Shown here: one piece after another, positions 51,301-59,520 of the stretch | Layout: each line of letters starts with the position of its first letter | Numbering within the stretch: the first letter of the stretch is position 1 | Origin: Mucilaginibacter glaciei | GTDB taxonomy: Bacteria; Bacteroidota; Bacteroidia; Sphingobacteriales; Sphingobacteriaceae | Direction: 5' to 3' | DNA: 64,000 nucleotides | NCBI RefSeq assembly: GCF_014773245.1 | Contig: NZ_JACWMX010000008.1 | Location: forward strand, 124,001-188,000 | Translations under genes and position numbers: made by a program | The notes under the pieces: generated by a model | Database searches by the model: none | Told to the model about the DNA's origin: nothing | What the model saw: only the letters and a program-made list of their open reading frames with translations

Positions 51301-52850
51301 GTGTAGGTTTGATCTCGCCGCCGCCGCACCATGATATTTATTCTATTGAGGATTTGGCCCAGCTTATCTTTGATTTAAAGAATGCCAATCGTGCTGCGCG
51401 TATCAACGTTAAGTTAGTTTCAAAGGCAGGCGTAGGCACAATTGCCGCGGGTGTGGCCAAAGCACACGCCGATGTTATTTTAATAGCCGGTTATGACGGC
51501 GGTACGGGCGCATCGCCTATAAGCTCGGTGAAACATGCCGGCTTACCGTGGGAACTTGGTTTGGCCGAAGCACACCAAACGCTGGTGCGCAACAAACTGC
51601 GCAGCCGTGTGGTGCTGCAAACAGATGGCCAGCTAAAAACCGGGCGCGATTTGGCTATTGCTACGCTTATGGGTGCCGAAGAATGGGGCGTTGCAACCGC
51701 AGCCCTTGTTGCAGGCGGCTGTATCATGATGCGTAAATGCCATCTGAATACCTGCCCGGTGGGAGTTGCCACGCAAGATCCTGAATTAAGGAAACTGTTC
51801 AGCGGCAGCCCGGACCATGTGGTAAACCTGTTCCGCTTTATGGCAGAGGAGCTACGCGAGATAATGGCCGAATTAGGCTTCCGTACCATTAACGAGATGG
51901 TGGGCCGCGTACAATTCCTGAAAGTAAAAGACGGAATAAAAAGCTGGAAAGCTAAAAAGGTTGACCTCAGCGGCATACTGCACCCGGTAACCATCACCAA
52001 AGGTATGACGCTTTATAACAGCGAAAAACAAGACCACGGTATGGACGCGATATTGGATTGGGAATTATTGCGCAACGCTAAGCAAGCATTAGAAGATAAA
52101 ACCCCGGTATTTGCCACCTTTGATGTGAAAAACGTCGACCGCACTATTGGTACCTTGTTATCTAACGAGATCTCAAAAATATATGGCTCTACAGGCTTGC
52201 CTGATAATACCATCAATTATAAATTCAAAGGATCTGCCGGGCAAAGTTTTGGCGCATTCACCACAAAAGGTATCTCTTTTGAACTGGAAGGTGAAGCTAA
52301 CGATTATGTAGGCAAGGGTTTATCCGGAGCGCAACTGGCTATCTATCCTGCTGCTAATGCAACGTTTAAGCCCGAGGATAACATCATTATCGGTAATGTG
52401 GCGCTTTATGGTGCTACGTCGGGCGAGATGTTTATCCGCGGTATGGCAGGCGAACGTTTCGCGGTACGTAACTCGGGTGCAACAACAGTTGTTGAGGGTA
52501 TCGGCGATCATGGTTGCGAATACATGACCGGCGGCCGCGCGTTGATACTGGGCGAAACCGGGCGCAACTTCGCAGCGGGTATGAGCGGCGGTCTCGCTTG
52601 GATCTATAACCCTAACGGCACGTTCGCGGCAAACTGTAATACTGAAATGGTTGACCTTGACCCGCTATCGCTAAAAGACGAGGAGCAGATCCAGGCGCTG
52701 CTTAAAAAGCATATTAACCTTACCGGGAGTAAGGTGGCCCAAACCATCATCAAAAACTGGGGCAAAGCATCCGGTAATTTTGTAAAGGTTTATCCAAAAG
52801 AATATAAAAAAGTTATCGAGAAATTAGAATTACAAACTGTTAGTCAATAA
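48324..52850 (+). CDS. gltB: Glutamate synthase large (alpha) subunit
   Basis: 1508 residues, full length. The class II glutaminase domain starts after a 20-residue propeptide with presumed nucleophile Cys21 in EHDSCGTGF. The central and FMN-binding synthase domains follow, with the 3Fe-4S ligands Cys1133, Cys1139 and Cys1144 in GGCIMMRKCHLNTCPVG. The C-terminal GXGXG beta-helix domain (about 1255-1490) is complete. It makes two glutamates from glutamine and 2-oxoglutarate. The 248-nt upstream region is AT-rich without a confident promoter. gltD starts 5 nt after its stop. Confidence 0.97.
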   Translation: MDQTNGDQQGLYRPEFEHDSCGTGFITNINGHKSHHIIDDALTMLENMEHRGACGCDPETGDGAGILIQLPHEFLMEECSNLEISLPEPGEYGVGMIFFPKDPVLKKASRTIITNAIEKLGLTKLGYRKLTVDSTAIGETARQAEPDCEQLFIARPQHITNTDDFERKLYVLRRYITKTVTETVPAAAEYFYFTSLSCRTIIYKGQVTTYQLRKYFTDLVDPRMASGFAVIHSRFSTNTFPSWKLAQPFRLIAHNGEINTLTGNLNWFYSGIRSYASTYFTNEEMDMLLPVIDNNQSDSACLDNIIEILLHTGRSLPHVMMMLIPEAWDGNEQMDPVKKAFYEYHATLMEPWDGPAAISFTDGKIVGALLDRNGLRPLRYVITNDGRVIAASEAGTLIIDESTVIRKGRLQPGKMLLIDTEKGRIITDEEIKKEISGQQPYGAWLENYKIRLGELSEPRLSFASLSADAVYRYQQVFGYSREDIDTIIKPMALDGKEPIGSMGTDVPLAILSDKPQHLSSYFKQFFAQVTNPPIDPIRERLVMSLATFIGNNGNLLDEDKMHCHCVVLDHPILKNHQLEKLRSIDTGLFHAKTLQTYFMGDGMPGSLEKGIARLCRYAEDAVDDGFEVLILSDRAIDSEHAPIPMLLAVSAVHHHLIRKGRRGAVGLVAETGDSWEVHHFATLLAFGATAINPYLALSTIETLKNNGSLETDLELKYLYKNYVKSVNDGLLKIFSKMGISTLQSYHGSQVFEILGINQQVVDKYFSGAVTRIGGLGLDEIAKEALCKHKIGFNAPKTENHLLPEGGIYQWKRRGEAHLFNPTTVHLLQHATRSNSYQVYKNYAAVINEQTEKHFTIRGLLDFAHHREAISIDEVEPIENIMKRFATGAMSFGSISHEAHSTMAIAMNRIGGKSNTGEGGEDEMRYEKMANGDSMRSAIKQVASARFGVTSNYLSNADELQIKMAQGAKPGEGGQLPGHKVDEWIAKTRHSTPGVGLISPPPHHDIYSIEDLAQLIFDLKNANRAARINVKLVSKAGVGTIAAGVAKAHADVILIAGYDGGTGASPISSVKHAGLPWELGLAEAHQTLVRNKLRSRVVLQTDGQLKTGRDLAIATLMGAEEWGVATAALVAGGCIMMRKCHLNTCPVGVATQDPELRKLFSGSPDHVVNLFRFMAEELREIMAELGFRTINEMVGRVQFLKVKDGIKSWKAKKVDLSGILHPVTITKGMTLYNSEKQDHGMDAILDWELLRNAKQALEDKTPVFATFDVKNVDRTIGTLLSNEISKIYGSTGLPDNTINYKFKGSAGQSFGAFTTKGISFELEGEANDYVGKGLSGAQLAIYPAANATFKPEDNIIIGNVALYGATSGEMFIRGMAGERFAVRNSGATTVVEGIGDHGCEYMTGGRALILGETGRNFAAGMSGGLAWIYNPNGTFAANCNTEMVDLDPLSLKDEEQIQALLKKHINLTGSKVAQTIIKNWGKASGNFVKVYPKEYKKVIEKLELQTVSQ

Positions 52851-52855
52851 GTATT

Positions 52856-54337
52856 ATGGGAAAAGTTACAGGATTTCAGGAATTTAACAGGGAACTCCCC
52901 CAAAAAACACCTGTTGCCGAAAGGGTAAAAAACTATAATGAATTTGTCGGTTTGTATTCTGACGAGAAGCTGAACCAGCAATCCGCGCGTTGCATGAATT
53001 GCGGCATCCCATTCTGCCATTCGGGTTGCCCGCTGGGTAATGTGATACCCGAGTTTAACGATGCCGTATACCGCAAAAACTGGGATGAGGCTTATCAAAT
53101 CCTCTCATCAACAAATAATTTCCCGGAGTTTACGGGCCGGATTTGCCCTGCGCCGTGCGAATCGGCATGTGTGTTAGGTATCAATAAGCCGCCTGTTGCT
53201 ATTGAGGAAATTGAAAAGCACATCATTGAGGTAGCTTATTCAAAAAATATGGTTAAACCAGTTGCGCCGCTCATCAAAACAGGTAAAAAAGTAGCCGTAG
53301 TTGGCTCGGGCCCGGCTGGTTTAGCCGCTGCGGCACAATTGAGCAAAGCGGGCCATACGGTAACCGTTTACGAGCGCGATGACCGTGCAGGTGGTTTACT
53401 GCGTTACGGCATCCCCGATTTTAAATTAGAGAAATGGGTGATTGACCGCCGCATCCAGGTAATGGAAGAGGATGGTATCGTATTTAAATACAATATAGAG
53501 GTAGGTAAAACTATCCCCGCCGATGAGCTGGTACGTGCAAACGATGCAGTTGTATTGGCAGGTGGCTCCACCATCCCGCGCGATTTGCCTATCCCGGGCA
53601 GGCATTTTAAAGGTGTGCATTTTGCGATGGACTTTTTAAAGCAGCAGAATAAACGCGTGAGCAGTACCTCTTTCGAGATGGAAGAGATCATCGCAAATGG
53701 TAAAGATGTGATCGTGATTGGTGGTGGTGATACAGGCAGTGACTGCGTAGGTACATCAAACCGCCAGGGTGCCGCATCTGTAAAGCAGTTTGAGGTAATG
53801 GTACAACCGCCTGAAAAGCGTACCGCCCACATGCCGTGGCCAACTTACCCAATGGTGCTGAAGACAACCAGCTCGCACGAGGAAGGGGTAGACCGTTTTT
53901 GGGGGATCAATACCAAGGAATTTTTAGGGGACGAGAACGGCGAGCTAAGGGCAATTAAAGTAGCCGATGTAAGCTGGGAAATAGATGTAATGGGCCGCCC
54001 GATGAAATTTAGCGAGGTAGAAGGCAGCGAGCGCGAAATACCCTGCCAGCGTGTTTTCCTGGCGATGGGCTTTGTTAACCCGCAGTTTGAAGGCGCTTTA
54101 CAACAATTGAATGTAGCCCTTGACGAGCGCAAGAACGTGAAAGCTATTGAAGGTAAGTATCGTACCAATGTAAGCAAAGTGTTTGCCGCAGGCGATATGC
54201 GCCGGGGGCAGTCGTTAGTGGTATGGGCGATATCTGAAGGCCGCGAGGCTGCCCGTAAGGTAGATGAGTTTTTAATGGGCCACTCTAACCTGGAAAGCAA
54301 AGATGCCGTTAACCAGTTTGAGCAGGTATTTTATTAA
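52856..54337 (+). CDS. gltD: Glutamate synthase small (beta) subunit
   Basis: 493 residues. The N-terminal double 4Fe-4S region shows CMNCGIPFCHSGCPLGN and CPAPCESACVLG. The FAD loop is VAVVGSGPAGLAAAAQLS, the NADPH loop is VIVIGGGDTGSDCVG, and the C-terminal FAD contact is VFAAGDMRRGQSLVVWA. It transfers electrons from NAD(P)H to the large subunit. It forms an operon with gltB and is followed by a strong terminator. Confidence 0.97.
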   Translation: MGKVTGFQEFNRELPQKTPVAERVKNYNEFVGLYSDEKLNQQSARCMNCGIPFCHSGCPLGNVIPEFNDAVYRKNWDEAYQILSSTNNFPEFTGRICPAPCESACVLGINKPPVAIEEIEKHIIEVAYSKNMVKPVAPLIKTGKKVAVVGSGPAGLAAAAQLSKAGHTVTVYERDDRAGGLLRYGIPDFKLEKWVIDRRIQVMEEDGIVFKYNIEVGKTIPADELVRANDAVVLAGGSTIPRDLPIPGRHFKGVHFAMDFLKQQNKRVSSTSFEMEEIIANGKDVIVIGGGDTGSDCVGTSNRQGAASVKQFEVMVQPPEKRTAHMPWPTYPMVLKTTSSHEEGVDRFWGINTKEFLGDENGELRAIKVADVSWEIDVMGRPMKFSEVEGSEREIPCQRVFLAMGFVNPQFEGALQQLNVALDERKNVKAIEGKYRTNVSKVFAAGDMRRGQSLVVWAISEGREAARKVDEFLMGHSNLESKDAVNQFEQVFY

Positions 54338-54365
54338 GCATGTTAATTAATCAGTTATAAACCGG

Positions 54366-54399
54366 GCCCTTGTCAGTTAGTTCTGCAAGGGCTTTTTTT
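54366..54399 (+). terminator. Terminator of gltBD
   Basis: GCCCTTG and CAAGGGC form a 7-bp stem with a 13-nt loop, followed by T7. Confidence 0.85.
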
Positions 54400-54408
54400 A
54401 TAATAGAG

Positions 54409-54475
54409 ATGTCATGGTGAGCTTGTCGAACCATAAGCCGGTAAGTCTTCGACAAACTCAGACTGACACAGGTCA
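54409..54475. repeat. Palindromic repeat after gltD
   Basis: GAGCTTGTCGAA pairs with TTCGACAAACTC; outer GATGTCATG and GACTGACAC words resemble the ends of the other TGTCAT elements. Non-coding. Confidence 0.5.
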
Positions 54476-54500
54476 TTACAAGTTCATACTAACAGTTGGG

Positions 54501-55160
54501 CTATTTTTCGGATGGGTTCTTTTTCCCGGCTAACAGCATATCGATCATTTTGCTGATCCTGCCTGCGCGGGTTTGTTCTTGTTTGGCGCTCAGGATCCAA
54601 ACCATGTATTCTTTACGGTGCGACCAGGCAAGATTACTATAAATGGATAATGTCGCCGGGGTGTTGCCTAAAGCATCGGCCACATCGGGCGGCAGTGTGA
54701 TCTGTTTGTTATCCGTATCTATAAAGGCAGAATAATCGTTTTTTTTAATAGATTCTTGGCTGAAATCTGAATGTTTAACTAGGTTTTCCGGGCGGAAACG
54801 GAGGGTGGTCCAGGTGTTATCGATAGCGGCAGAAGCAACCGGGCGCAAGCCGTATTGTTTGGCAGCTTCCCATCCGCTCATCATTTCCAGATCGCTCTCG
54901 ATGCCCGAGTTCTTTTTAGGGTAAATCACCCATAATATCGTGTCAGACTTTAATAGGGATTTGAGGTGTGCTAAAATATCGCCCAGTTCGGCCGCTGTTT
55001 TTACAAAAAGCTGTATGCCGTTTACAGTGTCAGTTGCGTCAAATTGTAAATGTATCCCATCCGGCAAAGGTTCCAAAAGGGCTAAGTAGCCCGGTACGGC
55101 GTTTAATATGAGCCAGGTTTGGCGGGGTTTCATCAACAATTTTTTGGCGAGCGGGCTCAT
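54501..55160 (-). CDS. YdeI/OmdA family protein
   Basis: 219 residues in two parts. Residues 1-115 resemble a DUF3052-like fold (ILWVIYPKKNSGIESDL). The C-terminal ~100 residues match the bacteriocin-protection YdeI/OmpD-associated family: ITLPPDVADALGN, then LAWSHRKEYMVWILSAK and TRAGRISKMIDMLLAGKK. Family function is poorly defined; it has been linked to antimicrobial peptide resistance. It starts 8 nt after the stop of the SpoU gene, so the two are an operon. Confidence 0.78.
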   Translation of the reverse strand: MSPLAKKLLMKPRQTWLILNAVPGYLALLEPLPDGIHLQFDATDTVNGIQLFVKTAAELGDILAHLKSLLKSDTILWVIYPKKNSGIESDLEMMSGWEAAKQYGLRPVASAAIDNTWTTLRFRPENLVKHSDFSQESIKKNDYSAFIDTDNKQITLPPDVADALGNTPATLSIYSNLAWSHRKEYMVWILSAKQEQTRAGRISKMIDMLLAGKKNPSEK

Positions 55161-55168
55161 TGGCTTGG

Positions 55169-55702
55169 TTATTTCAGGTTCAATTTAGCAAAGAAATCCC
55201 ATAAAACGATACCTGCCGATACCACAATGTTAAACGAGTGCTTGGTGCCGAACTGCGGGATCTCTATACATACATCTATCACCTCCATCACCTCATCGCT
55301 TACGCCGTTAACTTCGTTGCCGAATATCAGTGCGTATTTTTGGGATGGGGCAGGGGTAAAGGTGTTCAGCATTGTGCTGTCTGCCGCTTGCTCAATAGCA
55401 ATGATCTGGTAGCCCTCATTGCGCAGCTTCTGCACGGCTTGTAACGGCGTTTCGTAATATTCCCAGTTTACGGATTGTGTGGCGCCCAACGCGGTTTTTT
55501 CTATCTCGCGATGCGGTGGCTGGGCGGTTATGCCGCACAAACAAACTTTTTCAACCGCAAACCCGTCGGATGTGCGGAAGATGGAGCCGATATTATGCAT
55601 ACTGCGTACGTTATCCAGTACCACCGCAACAGGTAATTTGTCCTGTGCCTTAAATTCATCTACCGTGGCACGGTTCAGTTCATCGAGTTTTAGTTTGCGC
55701 AT
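55169..55702 (-). CDS. SpoU/TrmH family RNA 2'-O-methyltransferase
   Basis: SPOUT-fold protein of 177 residues with the three family motifs: DNVRSMHNIGSIFRTSD (motif 1, Asn and Arg), ALIFGNEVNGVSDEV (motif 2) and IPQFGTKHSFNIVVSAGIVLWDF (motif 3). It methylates 2'-OH in tRNA or rRNA; whether it is TrmH- or RlmB-like is undetermined. There is no substrate-binding N-terminal domain. Confidence 0.9.
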   Translation of the reverse strand: MRKLKLDELNRATVDEFKAQDKLPVAVVLDNVRSMHNIGSIFRTSDGFAVEKVCLCGITAQPPHREIEKTALGATQSVNWEYYETPLQAVQKLRNEGYQIIAIEQAADSTMLNTFTPAPSQKYALIFGNEVNGVSDEVMEVIDVCIEIPQFGTKHSFNIVVSAGIVLWDFFAKLNLK

Positions 55703-55738
55703 GATAAAAGAAAAAGGACAAAGCTATTAATTATGCGA

Positions 55739-55996
55739 CTAATAAATTCCGTTACACTCCAGAACATATGTGTAAGTTTTTGTTTCAACCAGTAGCTCAA
55801 TCCCTAATCTTTTAATTAAGCTCTTTGCCTGTGATTGGTTTAATATATAAGGTAAATAAAGAAGTTCGTCACCTTTTCGTTGTTTTACGATTTCTTTCAA
55901 GTCTGTCACTTCAAGTTTTATCGGGTATTCACTAACTAAGTCGGAATTTTTCCTGTCAAACAGTGTCAAAGTCCGTTCGACGGCCAATAATTTCAT
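55739..55996 (-). CDS. Small unknown protein coupled to galK
   Basis: 85 residues, mixed alpha/beta, no signal peptide: IVKQRKGDELLYLPYILNQ with a likely helix at 55-68. Its ATG overlaps the galK stop in the 4-nt ATGA arrangement, indicating translational coupling. It is more AT-rich than galK. No domain is recognised. Confidence 0.6.
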   Translation of the reverse strand: MKLLAVERTLTLFDRKNSDLVSEYPIKLEVTDLKEIVKQRKGDELLYLPYILNQSQAKSLIKRLGIELLVETKTYTYVLECNGIY

Positions 55997-57153
55997 AGAA
56001 AATTAATCTCTTTAACCCCATCTCCAATCATCGATTTGTAAACCGATGGTGCGTACCCTATCTTCTCTGTATAATAGTCAATAACTCCTTTGCTAAAATT
56101 ATCAAAATCATTTGCCTTAACCAGTGCTATGGCGCATCCTCCAAAGCCGGCGCCAGTCATCCGGGCACCGGCGACGGAAGGATTTGTTCTGGCATATTCT
56201 ACAACGGTATCCAGTTCAATACCGCTTACCTCATAAAGGTCACGCAGCGAATCGTGCGACGCATACATCAGGCGGCCAAATTCCTCCAGGTTATTATCGC
56301 TTAAAGCTTTGGCTGCCAATTTAACCCGGTCGTTTTCGGCGATAACGTGGGTGGCACGTTTAAGTACAGTAGGATTTGTAATGAGGTGTTTATACTGATC
56401 GAACTTTTTAGTGTCAATATCGCACAGATAGCTAATATCCAGTTCCTGCTGCAGGGCTTTTAAAGCCGACTGGCATTCCTGTACACGTTCGTTATATTTT
56501 GATTCGGCCAGTTTACGGGGCTTATTCGTGTTGATGATAGCCAGTACGTTATCGCCCAGGTTACTATCTACTGCCTGGTATTCCAGCGTATCGCAGTTAA
56601 GCATCAGGGCTTTATCCTTCTCGCCAAATGCTACCGAAAACTGGTCCATAATGCCGCTGTTTAACCCTATAAAAACATTCTCTACCCATTTGGATAATTT
56701 CACCAACTCTAATTTAGTGAAGCCGATATTGAACAGCTCGTTCAATGCAAAAGCGGTTACTACCTCGATAGATGCCGACGACGACAATCCCGAACCAATA
56801 GGGATATCGCCATAATAAAGGATATCCAGGCCCTGTAATTTTTTGTCCTGCTGCAAAAAATATGCTATCACGCCAATAGGGTAATTGTACCAGTCAGTAC
56901 CGTGCTTGATGTAACTTTCCTGCAAAGGGATCTCGGCTGTTTCGTCAAAATTCAGGCTTTTGAAACGGAATACATTATCATTATTTGGCGACACCAACAT
57001 ATAAGTACCAAAGGTGATGGCACATGGCATTACAAGCCCTCCGTTATAATCTATATGCTCGCCTATAAGGTTTACCCTTCCCGGCGAAAAAAATGTCCTG
57101 GTAGCTTCTTTATGATATATTTTACTGAATTCCTGTTGCAGCTGCGGTTTCAT
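55993..57153 (-). CDS. galK: Galactokinase
   Basis: GHMP kinase of 386 residues. The galactokinase signature is SPGRVNLIGEHIDYNGG, the ATP loop is IPIGSGLSSSASIEV and the third motif GARMTGAGFGGCAIAL. It phosphorylates galactose at C1 in the Leloir pathway. No galT or galE lies nearby. Divergent from yciI across a gap with an inverted repeat at 57256-57276. Confidence 0.95.
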   Translation of the reverse strand: MKPQLQQEFSKIYHKEATRTFFSPGRVNLIGEHIDYNGGLVMPCAITFGTYMLVSPNNDNVFRFKSLNFDETAEIPLQESYIKHGTDWYNYPIGVIAYFLQQDKKLQGLDILYYGDIPIGSGLSSSASIEVVTAFALNELFNIGFTKLELVKLSKWVENVFIGLNSGIMDQFSVAFGEKDKALMLNCDTLEYQAVDSNLGDNVLAIINTNKPRKLAESKYNERVQECQSALKALQQELDISYLCDIDTKKFDQYKHLITNPTVLKRATHVIAENDRVKLAAKALSDNNLEEFGRLMYASHDSLRDLYEVSGIELDTVVEYARTNPSVAGARMTGAGFGGCAIALVKANDFDNFSKGVIDYYTEKIGYAPSVYKSMIGDGVKEINFL

Positions 57154-57255
57154 TAGCTTTTAAAATTGGAAAGCAAATATTGTAAAACTTACCCTGATTA
57201 AGGTGTAGTTGTAGTAGGTTTGTCAATTAAATTTCGATAGTAAACAGAACAGCTT

Positions 57256-57276
57256 TATACTTGTTGCGCAAGTATA
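57256..57276. promoter_or_regulatory. HxlR-like operator upstream of yciI
   Basis: TATACTTG-TTGCG-CAAGTATA is a perfect 8-bp inverted repeat with a 5-nt centre. HxlR-type regulators bind TACTT-N-AAGTA sequences of this kind. It lies 15 nt before the yciI ATG, where a bound repressor would block transcription. No hxlR-type gene is in the window. Confidence 0.5.
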
Positions 57277-57290
57277 AATAAACCAACCAT

Positions 57291-57581
57291 ATGAACCAAT
57301 ATATTGTAACTGGGTACGACCATAAAGACGAAGGCGCTCTGGAACGCCGTATGAGTATCCGCCCGCACCATTTGGATGGCGCTAAGGCCCTAAAAGAAAG
57401 CGGCAACTATGTTTTAGGAGGCGCCGTTTTGAACGACGAGGGCAAAATGATAGGATCAGTAATGGTATTGCAGTTTGAGAGCGAAGACGGATTAGAAGCC
57501 TGGAAACAAAGCGAACCCTACATTACCCAGGGTATTTGGGAAACGGTTGATGTAAAACCATTTAAAGTGGCAGTGGTTTAA
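57291..57581 (+). CDS. YciI family protein
   Basis: 96 residues of the YCII-related ferredoxin-like fold: MNQYIVTGYDHKDEGALERR, the conserved RPHHLDGAKALKESG His and the LEAWKQSEPYITQGIWETVDVKPF finish. Family members form dimers with an active-site Asp-His and are often linked to catabolism; the reaction is unknown. The perfect inverted repeat just upstream suggests repression. Confidence 0.87.
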   Translation: MNQYIVTGYDHKDEGALERRMSIRPHHLDGAKALKESGNYVLGGAVLNDEGKMIGSVMVLQFESEDGLEAWKQSEPYITQGIWETVDVKPFKVAVV

Positions 57582-57624
57582 TTTAAAGCTTTAAAGTCAA
57601 AATTTAAAAACAGGGGACGGATAA

Positions 57625-58011
57625 TTACCGCTGGCTGTGCTTTTCAAATTCCCAATATCCCTGCGGGGCTTTTTTGTAATGAACGGTGTAGATGATGCCA
57701 TTTGTTTTAATATCGAAAGAAAAGCTTTTGGCATTTGGGTCATCAGGAATAAACTGTTCTAAAATGCTTTGTGCGATGAGTTTGATTTTGTCGGTCAAGC
57801 TTTGTGCACTCTCTGCTACTTTTTCAATTTCGGCTTTATAAGCTGTAAAAGTGGTGTATTTATGTTCTGTTGGGGTAGTTGCTCTGGCGGCATTAAAAGC
57901 TTGTTCGGCGTATTCGTCCATTGCTTTTAATAGACCTTCGGCCGATATCTCGGGCATACCGTCTGCACCGTGAGAATAATAACTGTCCAGAATCTGCTCT
58001 TTGCGTTTCAT
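57625..58011 (-). CDS. Unknown soluble protein
   Basis: I start at MKRKEQILDSYYSHGADG (58011, 128 residues); the longer frame to 58035 is disfavoured since it overlaps the terminator stem. It is mostly helical and charged with a C-terminal beta hairpin (DIKTNGIIYTVHYKK). No signal peptide. No family is recognised with confidence. Its promoter must lie in the 50-nt hairpin region or it depends on readthrough. Confidence 0.55.
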   Translation of the reverse strand: MKRKEQILDSYYSHGADGMPEISAEGLLKAMDEYAEQAFNAARATTPTEHKYTTFTAYKAEIEKVAESAQSLTDKIKLIAQSILEQFIPDDPNAKSFSFDIKTNGIIYTVHYKKAPQGYWEFEKHSQR

Positions 58012-58033
58012 TACCGGCAAAAATACATATAAC

Positions 58034-58068
58034 AAAAAAGGATACTATTGATGTAGTATCCTTTTTTT
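58034..58068. terminator. Bidirectional terminator between AKR gene and the downstream unknown
   Basis: GGATACTA and TAGTATCC form an 8-bp stem with A6 and T7 flanks, so it can work in both directions. On the minus strand it ends the aldo/keto reductase transcript. Confidence 0.85.
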
Positions 58069-58085
58069 GCTAAGTAATATTGTGA

Positions 58086-58955
58086 TTAGCTCACCGGCGG
58101 CGCAATACCATCCAGTTCGTCAATATCTTCGGCATCTAAAATAACCTCTGTTGTTTTCATGTTTTCTTCCAGGTGATCAACACTTGAGGTGCCAGGTATC
58201 AGTAAAATATTTGGCGAATGCTGTAATAACCAACTCAATGCTACCTGGTGTACTGTCGCATCGTGCTTTTGCGCTACTTTCTGCAGTTTTTCCTGTACAG
58301 CAACGTTACCTGCATTAAGCGGATACCACGGAATAAAAGCGATGTCGTTTTCTTCACAAAACTCTAAAACGCCTTCCCATTTACGGTTATCAACGCTGTA
58401 CATATTCTGTACCGATACCACTTCAAAATAATCCTGTGCCTTGCGGATATCGTCAATACCAACTTCAGATAAGCCAATGTGCCTGATCTTCCCTTCGGCC
58501 TGCGCCTGTTTTAAAAATTCAAAGGTTTTTTCAACAGGCACAGTAGGGTCTATCCGGTGCAATTGGTATAAGTCAATCTGATCAAGTTTAAGGCGTTTTA
58601 AACTACCATCCAGTGCCTCCTTTAAATGCTCCGGGCTTGCATCAACGGGCCACTCATCTGGGCCGGTACGCAGTAAGCCACCTTTTGTTCCAATTACCAA
58701 TCCCTCCGGATAAGGATAAAGTGCTTCTGCAATTAATTCCTCAGAAACGTTAGGTCCGTAGCTATCTGCCGTGTCAATAAAATTAATGCCCAGTTCAACT
58801 GTACGTTTTAAAACACGTATAGATTCGTTGTGATCTTTTGGCGGGCCCCATATCCCTTTGCCGGTAATACGCATAGCACCATAACCTACACGGTTTACAG
58901 TAAGGTCGCCACCTATATTAAATGTTTTTGCTGATGTTTCAGTTTCGTTACTCAT
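58086..58955 (-). CDS. Aldo/keto reductase
   Basis: 289-residue (beta/alpha)8 oxidoreductase. Catalytic residues are readable: Asp and Tyr in FIDTADSYGPN, Lys in VIGTKGGL, His in YQLHRIDP. The NADPH-binding C-terminal LLIPGTSSVDHLEEN is present. It reduces aldehydes or ketones; substrate unknown. It shares no strand with yciI but lies near it. Confidence 0.93.
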   Translation of the reverse strand: MSNETETSAKTFNIGGDLTVNRVGYGAMRITGKGIWGPPKDHNESIRVLKRTVELGINFIDTADSYGPNVSEELIAEALYPYPEGLVIGTKGGLLRTGPDEWPVDASPEHLKEALDGSLKRLKLDQIDLYQLHRIDPTVPVEKTFEFLKQAQAEGKIRHIGLSEVGIDDIRKAQDYFEVVSVQNMYSVDNRKWEGVLEFCEENDIAFIPWYPLNAGNVAVQEKLQKVAQKHDATVHQVALSWLLQHSPNILLIPGTSSVDHLEENMKTTEVILDAEDIDELDGIAPPVS

Positions 58956-59040
58956 GGTAATTTTGTTTTATATCAAAAGAGTAACGTTAACCCTAGGAAG
59001 TTTGTTTAAGCAACATCACCACCAAAATGTCATAAAAGAA

Positions 59041-59445
59041 TTACCGCCATGCGCCAATTGTTGTACCCATTAAAGTAAGAGATACCAAGCTGTAGCCGCC
59101 GTTGATAAATACGTACCGCCAGCCCTTCAACTCAAACAAGCCGTTAATGGCAATGGCACTAAACGTCCAGATCCCGGCCAGTAAACCGGCTGTGGCACCC
59201 CATATTACGTCTGTTTTGGCTTCGGCCAAAAACATACCGAGGTTTACGGCCATTAGCATAGAGAAAATGAATGCAAAGCCGAAAATTTTGCCTTTATTGC
59301 TGTGCTTAAGGGCATCTTCGGTAAGGTTGCTATCGGCAAGCCAGGCGTTGGCGAATAAAGGTTTGGAATACCATACGCCGCCCAAGGCGAAGGCCGAGAC
59401 GCCTGCAACCACAATTGCCGGCCAGTCAATTAATGAAAAATCCAT
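59041..59445 (-). CDS. DUF1761 integral membrane protein
   Basis: 134 residues with four hydrophobic helices; the AIVVAGVSAFALGGVWYSKPLFANAW start and the closing GGYSLVSLTLMGTTIGAWR match DUF1761. Function unknown. Confidence 0.82.
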   Translation of the reverse strand: MDFSLIDWPAIVVAGVSAFALGGVWYSKPLFANAWLADSNLTEDALKHSNKGKIFGFAFIFSMLMAVNLGMFLAEAKTDVIWGATAGLLAGIWTFSAIAINGLFELKGWRYVFINGGYSLVSLTLMGTTIGAWR

Positions 59446-59520
59446 ACGTTTGGGTTTAAGGTTGCCTAAATGTATGGATTAATAAATGAATTAAAGTGTT
59501 TGTAATCTATTGTCTTTAAG

